Assembly (NCBI GenBank): GCA_027924585.1
Contig: BSBM01000370.1
Location: forward strand, 25,725,501 to 25,789,500
DNA from: Larix kaempferi
Lineage: Eukaryota; Streptophyta; Pinopsida; Pinales; Pinaceae
Direction of reading: 5' to 3'
Length of the DNA stretch: 64,000 bases
Under the pieces are notes generated by a model. The model ran no database searches. It saw nothing but the letters and a program-made list of their open reading frames with translations, and had not been told where the DNA came from. Shown one piece after another: positions 10,945 to 20,640 of the stretch. Every line of letters starts with the position of its first letter. The first letter of the stretch is position 1. The position numbers and the translations under genes are program-made.

Positions 10945-13900
10945 AAGGTTCTTCCCGCCTGACAATCCTAACTGACCCTTTCCCATACCAACAACAAAAA
11001 ATGATCACACACACCCCTCCACAAGGGGGCACTCCAAACGACCCCACTCAACCAGAGACATCCACAAACCGTGACATTCTCATGATGAGTAACAAGACTG
11101 TGCATTTATCCATTAGGACAAAGACATATGACTCTATTTCAAATTCAAACAAAAATGGGAATTCAAAAGATAAATATCCTATGGAAGAGTCTCCCTCCAC
11201 TCCTCCCTCTACTGGACCTCTTCACATCGAAAGGCCTATTACTGACACTGTGTTGCGCCCACCAAAGGCCACCATTCGAAAAGCGACATTCAATCCAAGC
11301 GCGCGAGCTGCCCAAAATTACAATATTGTTGAGGATTTAGCTCAAGCACCTTTTGCAATGTCTACTCTCAAAGTTCTACAACATTTCCCTAGTCAACGTA
11401 GAACCTTGTTGTCAGCACTTGGAGCTGTTGACCCAGACACTTCCAACACGATTATGTTTAATTTGGAATATTTTAAGCCAAGGCTTTCTCACCAGTTGGA
11501 TTTTCAGATTCATACCAAGATTTGTGGAAACAACATCCATCGTACCGTTTTGGACGAAGGTTCCTCCACTTCTATCATGTCTTTGTCTGGCTAGAGAGCT
11601 ATTGGATCTCCAGAGGTAACTCAATCTCCCACTACTTTGAAAACTTTTGACAGTCGTGGTCTCCAACCTTATGGACTTATAACATCACTCGGTGTAGAAC
11701 TAGGGGGAAAACCATATCCATCCACATAGAAATTGTAGATGCTCCATTGGATTACAATATCCTACTCGGTCGAAACTTGTTTTACGCCATGACCACGGTA
11801 GCATCATCAGTTTTTCGCTTGCTACAATTTCCTCATCAAGGAAAAATTGTCACCATTGATCAATTGGATTTTTGCACGCAAGATATTCACTCCAACACCA
11901 CCAACAATGTCCCACTGTTGACACAATCTCAACATCACTGTGAAGACATTTGTGTTGGCCTTTTGAAAGGCTCTTCTATCATTGGAGTCTTCCTTGAAAT
12001 TCCACCCCTGGTCTATTCAATCAATACGATTTCTTCCAGCACCATTCAATCCCATGAACCCCATGATTCTTGGGTTGCACTGAGTCCCTCTGAGTACGAA
12101 ACCATCGGTGACTACATGCCTTTGAACTTAAATCAAGCAACCTATCATGAGATTCAATCCGCCTCCGATTGTATCGATCCTATTGACCACCATTCGGTGG
12201 CACCTCTCCCATCTTGGATCGATTCATCTTTTCCCTCTTTTGATTCCCTTTTACAGACTTTTCCCTCCGACGAGTCTATCATGGAAATCATGAGCATTGG
12301 CGAACCTCCATGGAAATATCATCATCATCGATCATCATTTCCTACGATCCACACGACAGATCCCAATACCAAATCCCATGTTTCACATGATATTTTCCAA
12401 ACACCTCAGATTCCCCTTCTTGCTCACAATGTGTTTTCCGAAGGAAATCTAGCTAATATTATGGAAACTTTTCCTATTGACATATCAGTGAAACCTGATA
12501 TCGTGGAATACATCCATCTAGGAAAAAATTGTACACCCACTGAGGTGGAATTCTATACATTCTTGTTTAAAGAATTTTGTGATGTTTTTGCATGGAGTTA
12601 TGAAGAAATGTCGGGAATTGACCCATCTATTGTGGTCCATGAAATCAAGGTTTATCCCGGTGCATGACCTGTTCGACAAAAAATTTGATCCGTTCACCCC
12701 AGAAAAACTGCAGCCATTAAGGTAGAAATTGAAAATCTCCTTCGTCCTGGTTTTATCTATCCTGTCCCACTGACAGACTGGGTGTCTAACATCGTTCCTG
12801 CAGCTAAGAAACAGGGCACGATTAGAGTTTGCGTTGATTATAGGGACCTGAACAAATCTTGTCCTAAGGACAACTACCCAACTCCCTTCATCAACCAAAT
12901 TATCGATAACTGTGCCGAGAGTGTCATATTCTCGTTCATGGATGGTTTCTATGGCTATAATCAGATTAAGATATTCCCTGTTGACCAGCATAAGACAACT
13001 TTCATCTGCCCATGGGGAACCTTTGCATATCGCAAGTTACCTTTTGGTCTCAAGAACGATGGAGCCACTTTTCAACGAGCCATGTCTTATGCATTTTATG
13101 ATATTAAACACGTTGTAGAACCATATTTGGATGACTTACTCGCTTATTATCCCTTGCGAGAAGACCATCCAGAACACCTGAGTGCCATATTTTTATGGTG
13201 CCGCCACTACAACATTCGTTTGAATCCTCACAAATGCGTATTTTGTGTTGAAGCCGGTAGATTATTAGGTTTCATAATCTCCAAGGATGGAATTCGCCTC
13301 GATCCACTGAAGGTTGAGGCTATTCTAGCCTTACTTTCACCGACTAATATCCCAGAACTCCAAAGTTTGCAAGGACACGTAAAACTTTTACGCCACTTTG
13401 TCTGTAACTTTGCCGAGATTACCTAGGGCTATATGAAACTTCTCAAAAAGGATGTACCCTTCATTTGGGATAATGAAGCTCAATAGTCTTTTGATAATCT
13501 GAAAAAGGCCCTGACTAATGCTCCTGTGTTACAACCCCCCAATTATACACAGGATTACATTTTATATCTCTCCGCCTCTACTTCCACTATTGGAATGGTG
13601 CTAGTACAGGAAGACAATAGTGGTCAGGAACATGTGGCTTACTATCTCAGTAAGAGTCTCATTAACTCCGAAACATGTTACTCACATGTGGAGAATCTGG
13701 CTTTGGAAACTGTTTTTGTTGTCCAGATATTTCAACACTATATCTTGCTCCGCAATACGATTGTTATTGCCAAATTTAGTCCAATGTATTATATCCTTAC
13801 ACGTCAAGTGCTATGGGGCAAGTATTCCCGTTGGATTGTTGTCCTCCAAGAATTTGATTTAGAGTTTGCAAAAGCGAATCCAAAAAATCTTTGGTCTTTG

Positions 13901-14210
13901 CTGAGCTCATCTGTGCACTGCCCCATGTCAATGACTAATATGATCCCATTGAATCTCTTCTCGACGAGTCATTTTTCCCCATTGGCACGACTGACCCCTG
14001 GTATGGAGACATTGTTTTATATATACAGACCCAACACTTTTAGCCCGATCTCAATCGCAATGAGCGACGTCATATCCGACACCACACAAAATATTATTTA
14101 TCATTAGTGATACTTTATACCGTTGTGGTATCGACTCCATCTTGCTTTGATGCTTAACTATCGAGGAAGCCGAACGCATACTCAATGACTGCCACTCATT
14201 GAGTTGAACC
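10941..14210 (+). pseudogene. pol: Tat/Ogre-like pol: protease, RT, RNase H, integrase stub (copy A)
   Basis: The protease-like part (about 11500-11870) has DEGSS where DTGSS or DSGSS is usual. A frameshift near 11708 is shared with copy B. The reverse transcriptase (about 12660-13430) has VCVDYRDLNK, FMDGFYGYNQI, LPFGLKN and the catalytic YLDD at 13124-13135. RNase H remains follow (13526-13910, LQPPNY, YLSKSL). A stub of the integrase zinc-binding region (ILNDCHS) ends near 14205, where homology stops. Stops include TAG at 11592, TGA at 12665 and 12686, and TAG at 13424. The rest of the integrase and the 3' LTR are missing. Confidence 0.88.
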
Positions 14211-15259
14211 TTAATTGAAACTAACCCTCAGGGCTTTATAACCTTAAAACCTTGCTCAAAGTATTTGACATTGTTTAGTATAACATTTTAAAAACTTATT
14301 TTTCTACTTATTCACCCTTCCTACCCTTTCTAAGGGATTACCTACCCTTTCTAAGGGATTAGTTATAATTTTAATTTTTATTAATATTATATTTACAATT
14401 GTTCTTTATACCGGCATAGATCCATCTTAAACCCGTATCTATCAAGCATCGAGAGGGATCCAATTTCTTGAGGTGTATTTCTTTTTTTAAATTTAAACTG
14501 AAGAAATTTGATATCTCTTGATTGATAGACCCTGGTTTAAGTTTTAAGTTTTTATTTTATAAACGAACATCGATTTTTTAAATACTTTTCATAATATTTT
14601 AGTTTATGAGCCAACATGGATTTTTTTAAAATACTTTCATTAATTTTTTATTTTATGAGCTGACATGAATTTATTAATGGCCGACATAATATAATTTATT
14701 ACCTTTTACTATTAGATGTAACGCTACATCACACATGTAACGGGACACATACACGTTACAACATCTCCCCATACTGGGGTGTAGAGCACCTCGTTTCACT
14801 CGGTGCAATAACATCTACTTTTTCTAATGCATTATCTATGGTTTTAATGTTTAGTATTATATTTGCAATTATTCTTTATAAAATATCTTTTCATCATAAT
14901 TAAATTTCATTTCACCTTAATACTCCCTCTTATAACAGTCCCCGAAAAACCTTATTGTTAATTTGCCATGGCATCTTACCCTTAGAGTTATTATGTGTTT
15001 GTGATTGAATTGAATAAAGTAAAAATTATATATCTTAAAACATTTTTATTACACAAATAAATCTCTGATAGGAACTAAGCTAATTACAGGGGCTGATAAG
15101 ACGACTAGTTTAGAGTATACTGATTCGTTTGAGCATTCAGTGAATACATTACACCAAATATCTCAGGTTTTCAAAAAGTGCACTGTGTTTCCAAAAGAAA
15201 ATGATCGTCCCGCTAACAAATTCTTCGCTTAATTAAAAATATTCCTTTATGAATACATA
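14211..15259. repeat. AT-rich repeat left of the host-like gene (copy A)
   Basis: No coding sequence is seen. A 21-bp unit (CCTACCCTTTCTAAGGGATTA) is doubled at 14320-14361. The motif GAGAGGGATCCAATTTCTTGAGG near 14450 and a block reading CATACTGGGGTGTAGAGCACC near 14772 recur in the same orientation, but diverged, right of the gene near 20180 and 20530 and in copy B near 50600, 50850 and 51230. The gene-bearing segment is therefore flanked by related AT-rich sequence. Confidence 0.55.
14426..14541. repeat. Imperfect inverted repeat (hairpin), copy A
   Basis: The left arm is 14426-14470 and the right arm 14500-14541, with a spacer of about 29 AT-rich bases. The arms pair over about 40 bases with a few mismatches and a small gap. 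It could be a small foldback element or a transcript hairpin. Its counterpart in copy B is 45912-46027. Confidence 0.6.
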
Positions 15260-15371
15260 ATTTCCTTTATGTGATCAAGTTCTGCAAAACAACAAGTTCA
15301 TTACAGTAACAGTTGATTTCCTTTATGTGATCAAGTTCTGCAAACCAACAAGTTCATTAGAGTAACAGTTG
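15260..15371. repeat. 56-bp tandem duplication (copy A)
   Basis: Two units start at 15260 and 15316 with ATTTCCTTTATGTGATCAAG and differ at about two bases. Both units are also present in copy B, so the duplication is older than the segmental duplication. The remaining bases to 16121 hold no gene I can support; the 3' UTR of the minus-strand gene must lie here. Confidence 0.9.
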
Positions 15372-16121
15372 AACTCCTAGACAAATATGGAACCTAACCC
15401 TAACAATACCTGTAAGGCAAACTGGGCCAAATCTACAGTTGAAGAAGGCATCTCATTACATCTACTCAACTTTGGAAGATCACAATACAATGTCCATGCG
15501 GGGGGTTACAGAACATAGGTTATCGATCCAAAAAAATGGAATCTATAAATAAATACTTCTTTCCCTTTGGAAGTGCTAATTCCCTATTTCATGTACATTT
15601 GCAGTCACAGGAAAAACACTAGTCAATTTTTCTAGCTTTCCAGTTTATGTAACTTACTTATCAAGGATAGATTCTGCCATTCATTTATGACTATTTATGT
15701 CTTCTGCTGCTAATTTGAATGAGAAACATGTATAAAAAAACAAAAAGGTACAATTTAGAATGCCCTGCTACAGTAAAGAAACAGATTGATGAAATTAAAA
15801 TACAATCTAGTTTGAGGGTAGAAGAATACAAAGGCACTTAGATTTTACCTCAAAGAGATCTTTGTTTTCAAAAGAATTCTCATTATACAGTTCTTTCAGC
15901 ACAAATAAGCAGAACAATATGGATGAATTATGTACAGCTCTGAGAACTGAATAAAAGATTACTGATGTTAAACAGGATTCTCCATAACTCCATAATCTCC
16001 CAAAGAATTCCCTTGGAGAGCCTTGAAGCTGCTCGAAAAAAACAGATTGATGGAATCAGGGTTGATAAAAATAGCATCGCTTGTACTATTAATTGTCCCA
16101 AAAACTTTCCACGCCCCTTTC

Positions 16122-18799
16122 CTATGAAAGTGAGATGGGCTTTTGTGAATTGTCTTTGATTTTCTTCCTTTGGCTGCCTTTAACTTTAGATGGCTTCTGG
16201 TCACTGATGGCTGGTTTGACAACAGGTGTGACCATTGAACTCTGAAGATTTGCAATAGCAGGCATCGTCGTTGTAGCTGAACGCTGTAGTCCAGTCTGAA
16301 CATATTAAGAGAATAAAATAGTTGGCATCATATTTCAGTCAACAGAAATAAAAGCCGTGTTAATTAAATAGATAAATATGTTTGCATGTAGTCTTACTAT
16401 TTCAGTTGATGTACAGGCATCTGATGGCGGAAATAGCTGCAATTCTGTCGATTCATGTCTTGCAGGTTGTGTGGCCAATAACCTCTTAAGCATTGTAATA
16501 GCAGACATCGTCCGTATATTTGAACGCTGTCGTTTAGTCTGAACATATCAACATAAGAGAATAAACAGTTAGCATCACATTTCAGTCAACAGAAATAAAA
16601 GTTGTGTTAATTAAATAGAAAATAAATTTTCATGTAGTCAAACCATTTCAGCCGAGCTACAAGCATCTGATGACGGAAATAGCTGCAACGATTCACGTCT
16701 TGCAAGTCCTTCTTCAACATTAGGTGTGGCCAATGAGCTATGAGGCACTGGGACAGCTGTCAGTATCCCCATATTTTCAACATTAGGTGTGGCCAATGAC
16801 CTATGAAGCACTGGGAGAGCTGTCAGTATCCCCATAACTTCAACATTAGGTGTGGCCAATGACCTGTGAGGCACTGGGAGAGCTGTCAGCATCCCCATAT
16901 CTTCAACATTAGGTGTGGCCAATGACCTATGAGGCATTGGGAGAGCTGTCAGTATCCCCACATCTGAAGGCTGTGGTATAGTCTGAACATAGAACATAAG
17001 AGACTAAAAAAGTTAGCATCTTATTCCAATCAACAGATATAAAGACTGTCTTGAAGAATTAGATAAATATGTTTGCAACATTGCATGAAGTCTTACTATA
17101 CAGTCATCTGTTGGCAGCAAAGGCTGCATCCCAATTAATTCATATCTTGAAGTTTCCCCTTGAATAGCCAGTGCTTCTGTTGGTTCGTTGGGTCTTCCAG
17201 AAATGGAAATATTTCTTGCAACAAATTCTGGGGATACCAATGGATCTGCTTTGATTTTCCTATTTCTGCCGTCTTTAACATTAGATGGCTTCTGCACTCT
17301 AGTTAGTGCATTATTTTCAAGACGTCTCTTCTTGTTAGTTACTGCAGTCTGAACATATCAACATAAGAGAACTAAAACAGTTAGCATCGCATTCTAGTCA
17401 ACGAAGTTAAAGGTTGTGTTAAACAATTAGATGTATATTTTTCCGTGAACTCTCACCATGTCAGGTAAGGGACGGTCATATGTTGACGAAAATGTCTGCA
17501 TCCCAGTCAATTCATGTCTTCCAGACTTGTCTTCAATAGCCAGCGCTTCAGCTGGTTCATTGGGTATTTTGGAAATGGTAATGCTTTTATCACCGTATTC
17601 TGGGGATACCAATAGATCTGCTTTGATTTTCTTTTTTCGGCCATCTTTAACTTTAGATGGCTTTTGAGCACTGACCAACCCATTATTTTCAAGATCTCTC
17701 TTCTTGTTAGCTTGTTCAAGAGCATGTGTGACAACCATTTCAGGGTAGGTATGGTGAGTTGTTGACATCAATGGTTGCAGCCCAGTCAATTCATGTCTTG
17801 CAGGCTTGTCTGCAGCATGCTTCTCGTGATCCTTTTCTGTAAAGATTTGGTATTTGCGCTGCAGAAATCTGAAATTCCAGCATTATTTTTCATTTGATTG
17901 AGAAACATTTAAAAAACCTTAAATCGATTGTCAAAAAAACATCCATGAAAGAAAACTGAAAGACTTTTTGCCCATCAATCCACCACTGCATGCATGCATG
18001 CTTGCCTATGATTTTGCATGTAATGATTTCAATGACCATAGACACTCTTTAAATCACCCTCTACTACAGATCCACCACAGTTACTGTAAGAAAAGGGTGT
18101 TGGCAGGGAGGGCAATGATAAAAATCCATTAGTCCATTTCTGCTTACATGGTGAGGGTAAATTTAAAAGACTAAAGACCTCACTCCAAAGCCTAATGCTC
18201 CAAAAAATAAAATGCAAAATTCAGTCTGCATTCAATACTTTCCCTTTACTAAAACACCATGATGTTATAGAAAACCATAATATCTAAAACTAAAGCACAA
18301 ACAATTTTCAGTAACAACATACTGTTTCTTGACATCTTCAGTCACAGCAACAGAGAAACCACCCCAAAAAAATGCTTTGAAACTCATATTCATTGATGTT
18401 CTGCACTATATCAATAGATGCCCTGCCACTTCACAATAGTAGAGAACACATGAAAAATACAATCAAAGCAAAAGACCCACTAACCTGACTTGTACCTGCA
18501 ACCATTTCTTTTTATCGTTGCTTCTCCCACTTTTTTGTTTCAATGCCCTGTAACGCTGAAACACATTGAAAAGACAAAAAAATATATATAAATCAATCAA
18601 TCAGAATACCCTGTCCTGAAACAAAACAGAAATCAATCAGAATTTGGATTTTCAATGCAGACTCAATTGCCCATACACAAAACATGCATACCCGTTGGCG
18701 CTCCTTGTAATCCGCTTTCAGAGAAGAGTACTCCTTTTCCTTTCTCTTGACCGCTTCTTCCCATGACATACTCTCATCCATGAGCCTCTTCCTAGACAT
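16122..18799 (-). CDS. Seven-exon gene of unknown function with duplicated exons (copy A)
   Basis: I join seven exons on the minus strand: 18692-18799, 18496-18555, 17457-17858, 17097-17348, 16644-16982, 16398-16538 and 16122-16295. All introns are GT-AG and phase 0, so the exons give one open frame of 491 residues ending in TAG. Residues 1-56 (MSRKRLMDES onward) are highly charged and probably helical or coiled-coil. Exons 3, 4 and 7 share a basic QKPSKVKDG-type motif, possibly a nuclear signal. Exons 3-6 share an ARHELTGLQ-like motif before their ends. Exon 5 has four 21-residue repeats. Introns 3-6 are 102-114 bp and homologous, so exon-intron units were duplicated in tandem. I recognise no family. 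The ATG at 18799 is the first in frame. Expression is unproven. Confidence 0.7.
16711..16962 (-). repeat. 63-bp coding minisatellite in exon 5 (copy A)
   Basis: Four consecutive 63-bp units encode a 21-residue repeat of the type GILTALPVPHRSLATPNVEDM. Unit boundaries are exact, and the units differ at only a few bases each, so they were recently amplified or homogenised. The repeat is Pro-rich and probably disordered. Confidence 0.93.
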
Positions 18800-19344
18800 A
18801 TTACAGTAATAATAACAATACCCAATTGGCAATTGGGCACTCTATGAAGGCAGAGAGTGTCTCAGAGAGCTGCCTTCCCAGAGCACCGGGGTCGCAGGCT
18901 ATGCCAAACCAGAGTATAAGAAAGCACAACCTTGGATAAACAGGGGGCCTAAAACGGTGCGATATGAAATTCTAGCGTCCCATGGGGGGTTTTATATGTG
19001 CCCCAATTGGCATTAGATTCAGTCGGCCAAGGAAACCATGGAATTTGAATATAGGTGGTCTCACTTTAATTTCAATGATGGAAGGAAGGAGCGGAAGGAT
19101 TGCAAGAACCCATGTGCTTCGGTAGAGATTAATTGCGCGCGCAGGGATCGACTTGGGGATTCGCGCCTTGAATGGTTTGGGCAGTTGTTCGGCGTGGGAA
19201 AGCATGGGTTGGCTTCGTCCAGGAATACGGGGGATGGCCATTGTTGACGCCATGCAGGTGGTCATTGGAATTGGACTTTTGCATCCAATACAGAAGAAAA
19301 ATCAAAGGGACCAACAAAGGGAATCAACGCCAACTAGGCCATAA
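18800..19344. promoter_or_regulatory. Upstream region of the copy A gene
   Basis: This stretch is richer in GC and CG than its surroundings, for example GCGCGCGCAGGG near 19134 and GATTCGCGCC near 19157, and would contain the 5' UTR and promoter of the minus-strand gene. I see no convincing TATA box. Several short open frames on both strands overlap here and shift between the two copies, so I do not call them genes. Copy B has small insertions at the matching places (50055-50090 and 50190-50210). Confidence 0.4.
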
Positions 19345-20640
19345 TTAGGCCTCCTGCATTGCAATCTGGTAAGTATTTTTGCGCTTGGAGTGGAGACATA
19401 AACAATATCCATAGAAATGAAGAGTCTGGATGATTTAGTTCACAGAGTTGAAGGGTCATGATGAGTTAAGGTTTTAATTATTACAAATGATTCCATTACT
19501 GTGGAAAATCATCATATAATTGAAGGGTCGGGATTAATTAAGTTTTTTTAATATTGCAAATAGGTACATGTATATTCCATTTTTTCTACAAGTACAAGCC
19601 ATGCATTAAATTTTTCTTAATTCCCTAATTAGATAGGGACAGGATTGTACTTTGAGAACTAAAATATTCCAACTGTTTTACAAACTGAAAAACAGAAAGT
19701 CGTATTGCATGGTAATATTCATTTAAATTTATAATCGTGGGCTCCATTTTCATCAAAATTTGAACTTAAAGAATATTAATACAGTAACGCGAGTTTTTTA
19801 TTATAATTATTTTTAAATATAGTAATTTATAACATTAAAAAATGCATAATAATAAAAATTATAGTTTTTTATATAAATTTTTAAATATGAAATGTTTTTC
19901 CATTTATTTTTTATATACTGAAACCATCATAACGATTTTAAGATTTAAGATTTACACGTCAATAAATTAGATCCATTTCGGTAACGATTTTAAGATTTAA
20001 GATTCACGTTAATAAATTAGATCCATTACCGTAAATATGGATGTATGTTAGTTTTATTTTTTTTTAATGAGTATACATGAATTTTTTTGAATTATATTTT
20101 ATTTTTAATAAGTTATGCATCGACATGAACTTTTTTATTTACTTTTTATTTTTGGTAATGTTATACTTAACTTAATGTGACAACATCTTCCTCATACTTA
20201 ACTCTAGAGAACCTCTAGAGTACCTAGACAGTTTGCAATGAATTATTATAATAATTACAATAACAAAATATCAAATTAATTGAGTAAGCTAATAACATAG
20301 CATTTTCCAAATAATAGAAAATCATTGCACAAAGAGTAGCCTCTATATATGAGTGGGGGGGAGGTGTTGTTTACCAAAAATAAAAAAATAAATTAAAAAA
20401 ATCTGGTGGGCTCATAAAATTAAAAATTAAAACCAAATAAAAAAAATTAAAAAATCCATGTCTAAAATTAAAACCAGCATAGGTCCACATAAATTGAAAT
20501 CAACATAGGTCCATTTCTATCAAGAACCAAGAGGGATCAAATTTCTTGAGATGTGAACCAAGAGGGATAGAATTTCTTGAGGTGTAAATTTTGTCTAGAT
20601 GCCCATAACTATAAGCGTAATGCATCAAGCTTGACCTAAC
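19345..20640. repeat. AT-rich repeat right of the gene, with two tandem duplications
   Basis: No gene is seen. A 52-bp unit starting AACGATTTTAAGATTT is doubled at 19931-20032. A 31-bp unit starting GAACCAAGAGGGAT is doubled at 20524-20585. The bases 19244-19738 have no counterpart in copy B. From 19740 on, similarity to copy B (50385-51350) resumes but is far weaker than in the rest of the duplication. Confidence 0.6.

Larger units (their letters stand above)
1..20600. repeat. Segmental duplication, copy A
   Basis: Position 1 aligns with 27210, and the two tracts stay collinear through the unclassified repeats, the Tat/Ogre-like element and the minus-strand gene. Similarity is close to about 19243, then clearly weaker through the AT-rich tail to about 20600. 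By-eye counts gave about 5 differences in 300 bases near 841-1140, 1 in 180 near 5941-6120 and 9 in 290 near 12901-13190. Copy A keeps 368 bp at about 17011-17378 and about 494 bp at 19244-19738 that copy B lacks. Copy B carries an LTR retrotransposon that copy A lacks. The left end lies outside the window, so the unit length is unknown. Confidence 0.92.

Noticed and set aside
14735-14760. TGTAACG..CGTTACA inverted repeat as a transposon end or operator
   Set aside because: Seven-base arms are expected by chance in AT-rich DNA, and no second boundary was found.
17985-18003. CATGCATGCATGC string as an RY seed-promoter element
   Set aside because: It lies in intron 2 of the minus-strand gene as a simple tetranucleotide run. 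Length differs slightly in copy B, as expected of slippage.
18972-19344. Overlapping open frames on both strands upstream of the gene
   Set aside because: They change with small indels between the copies and overlap each other, so they look like chance frames in a GC-richer promoter region.
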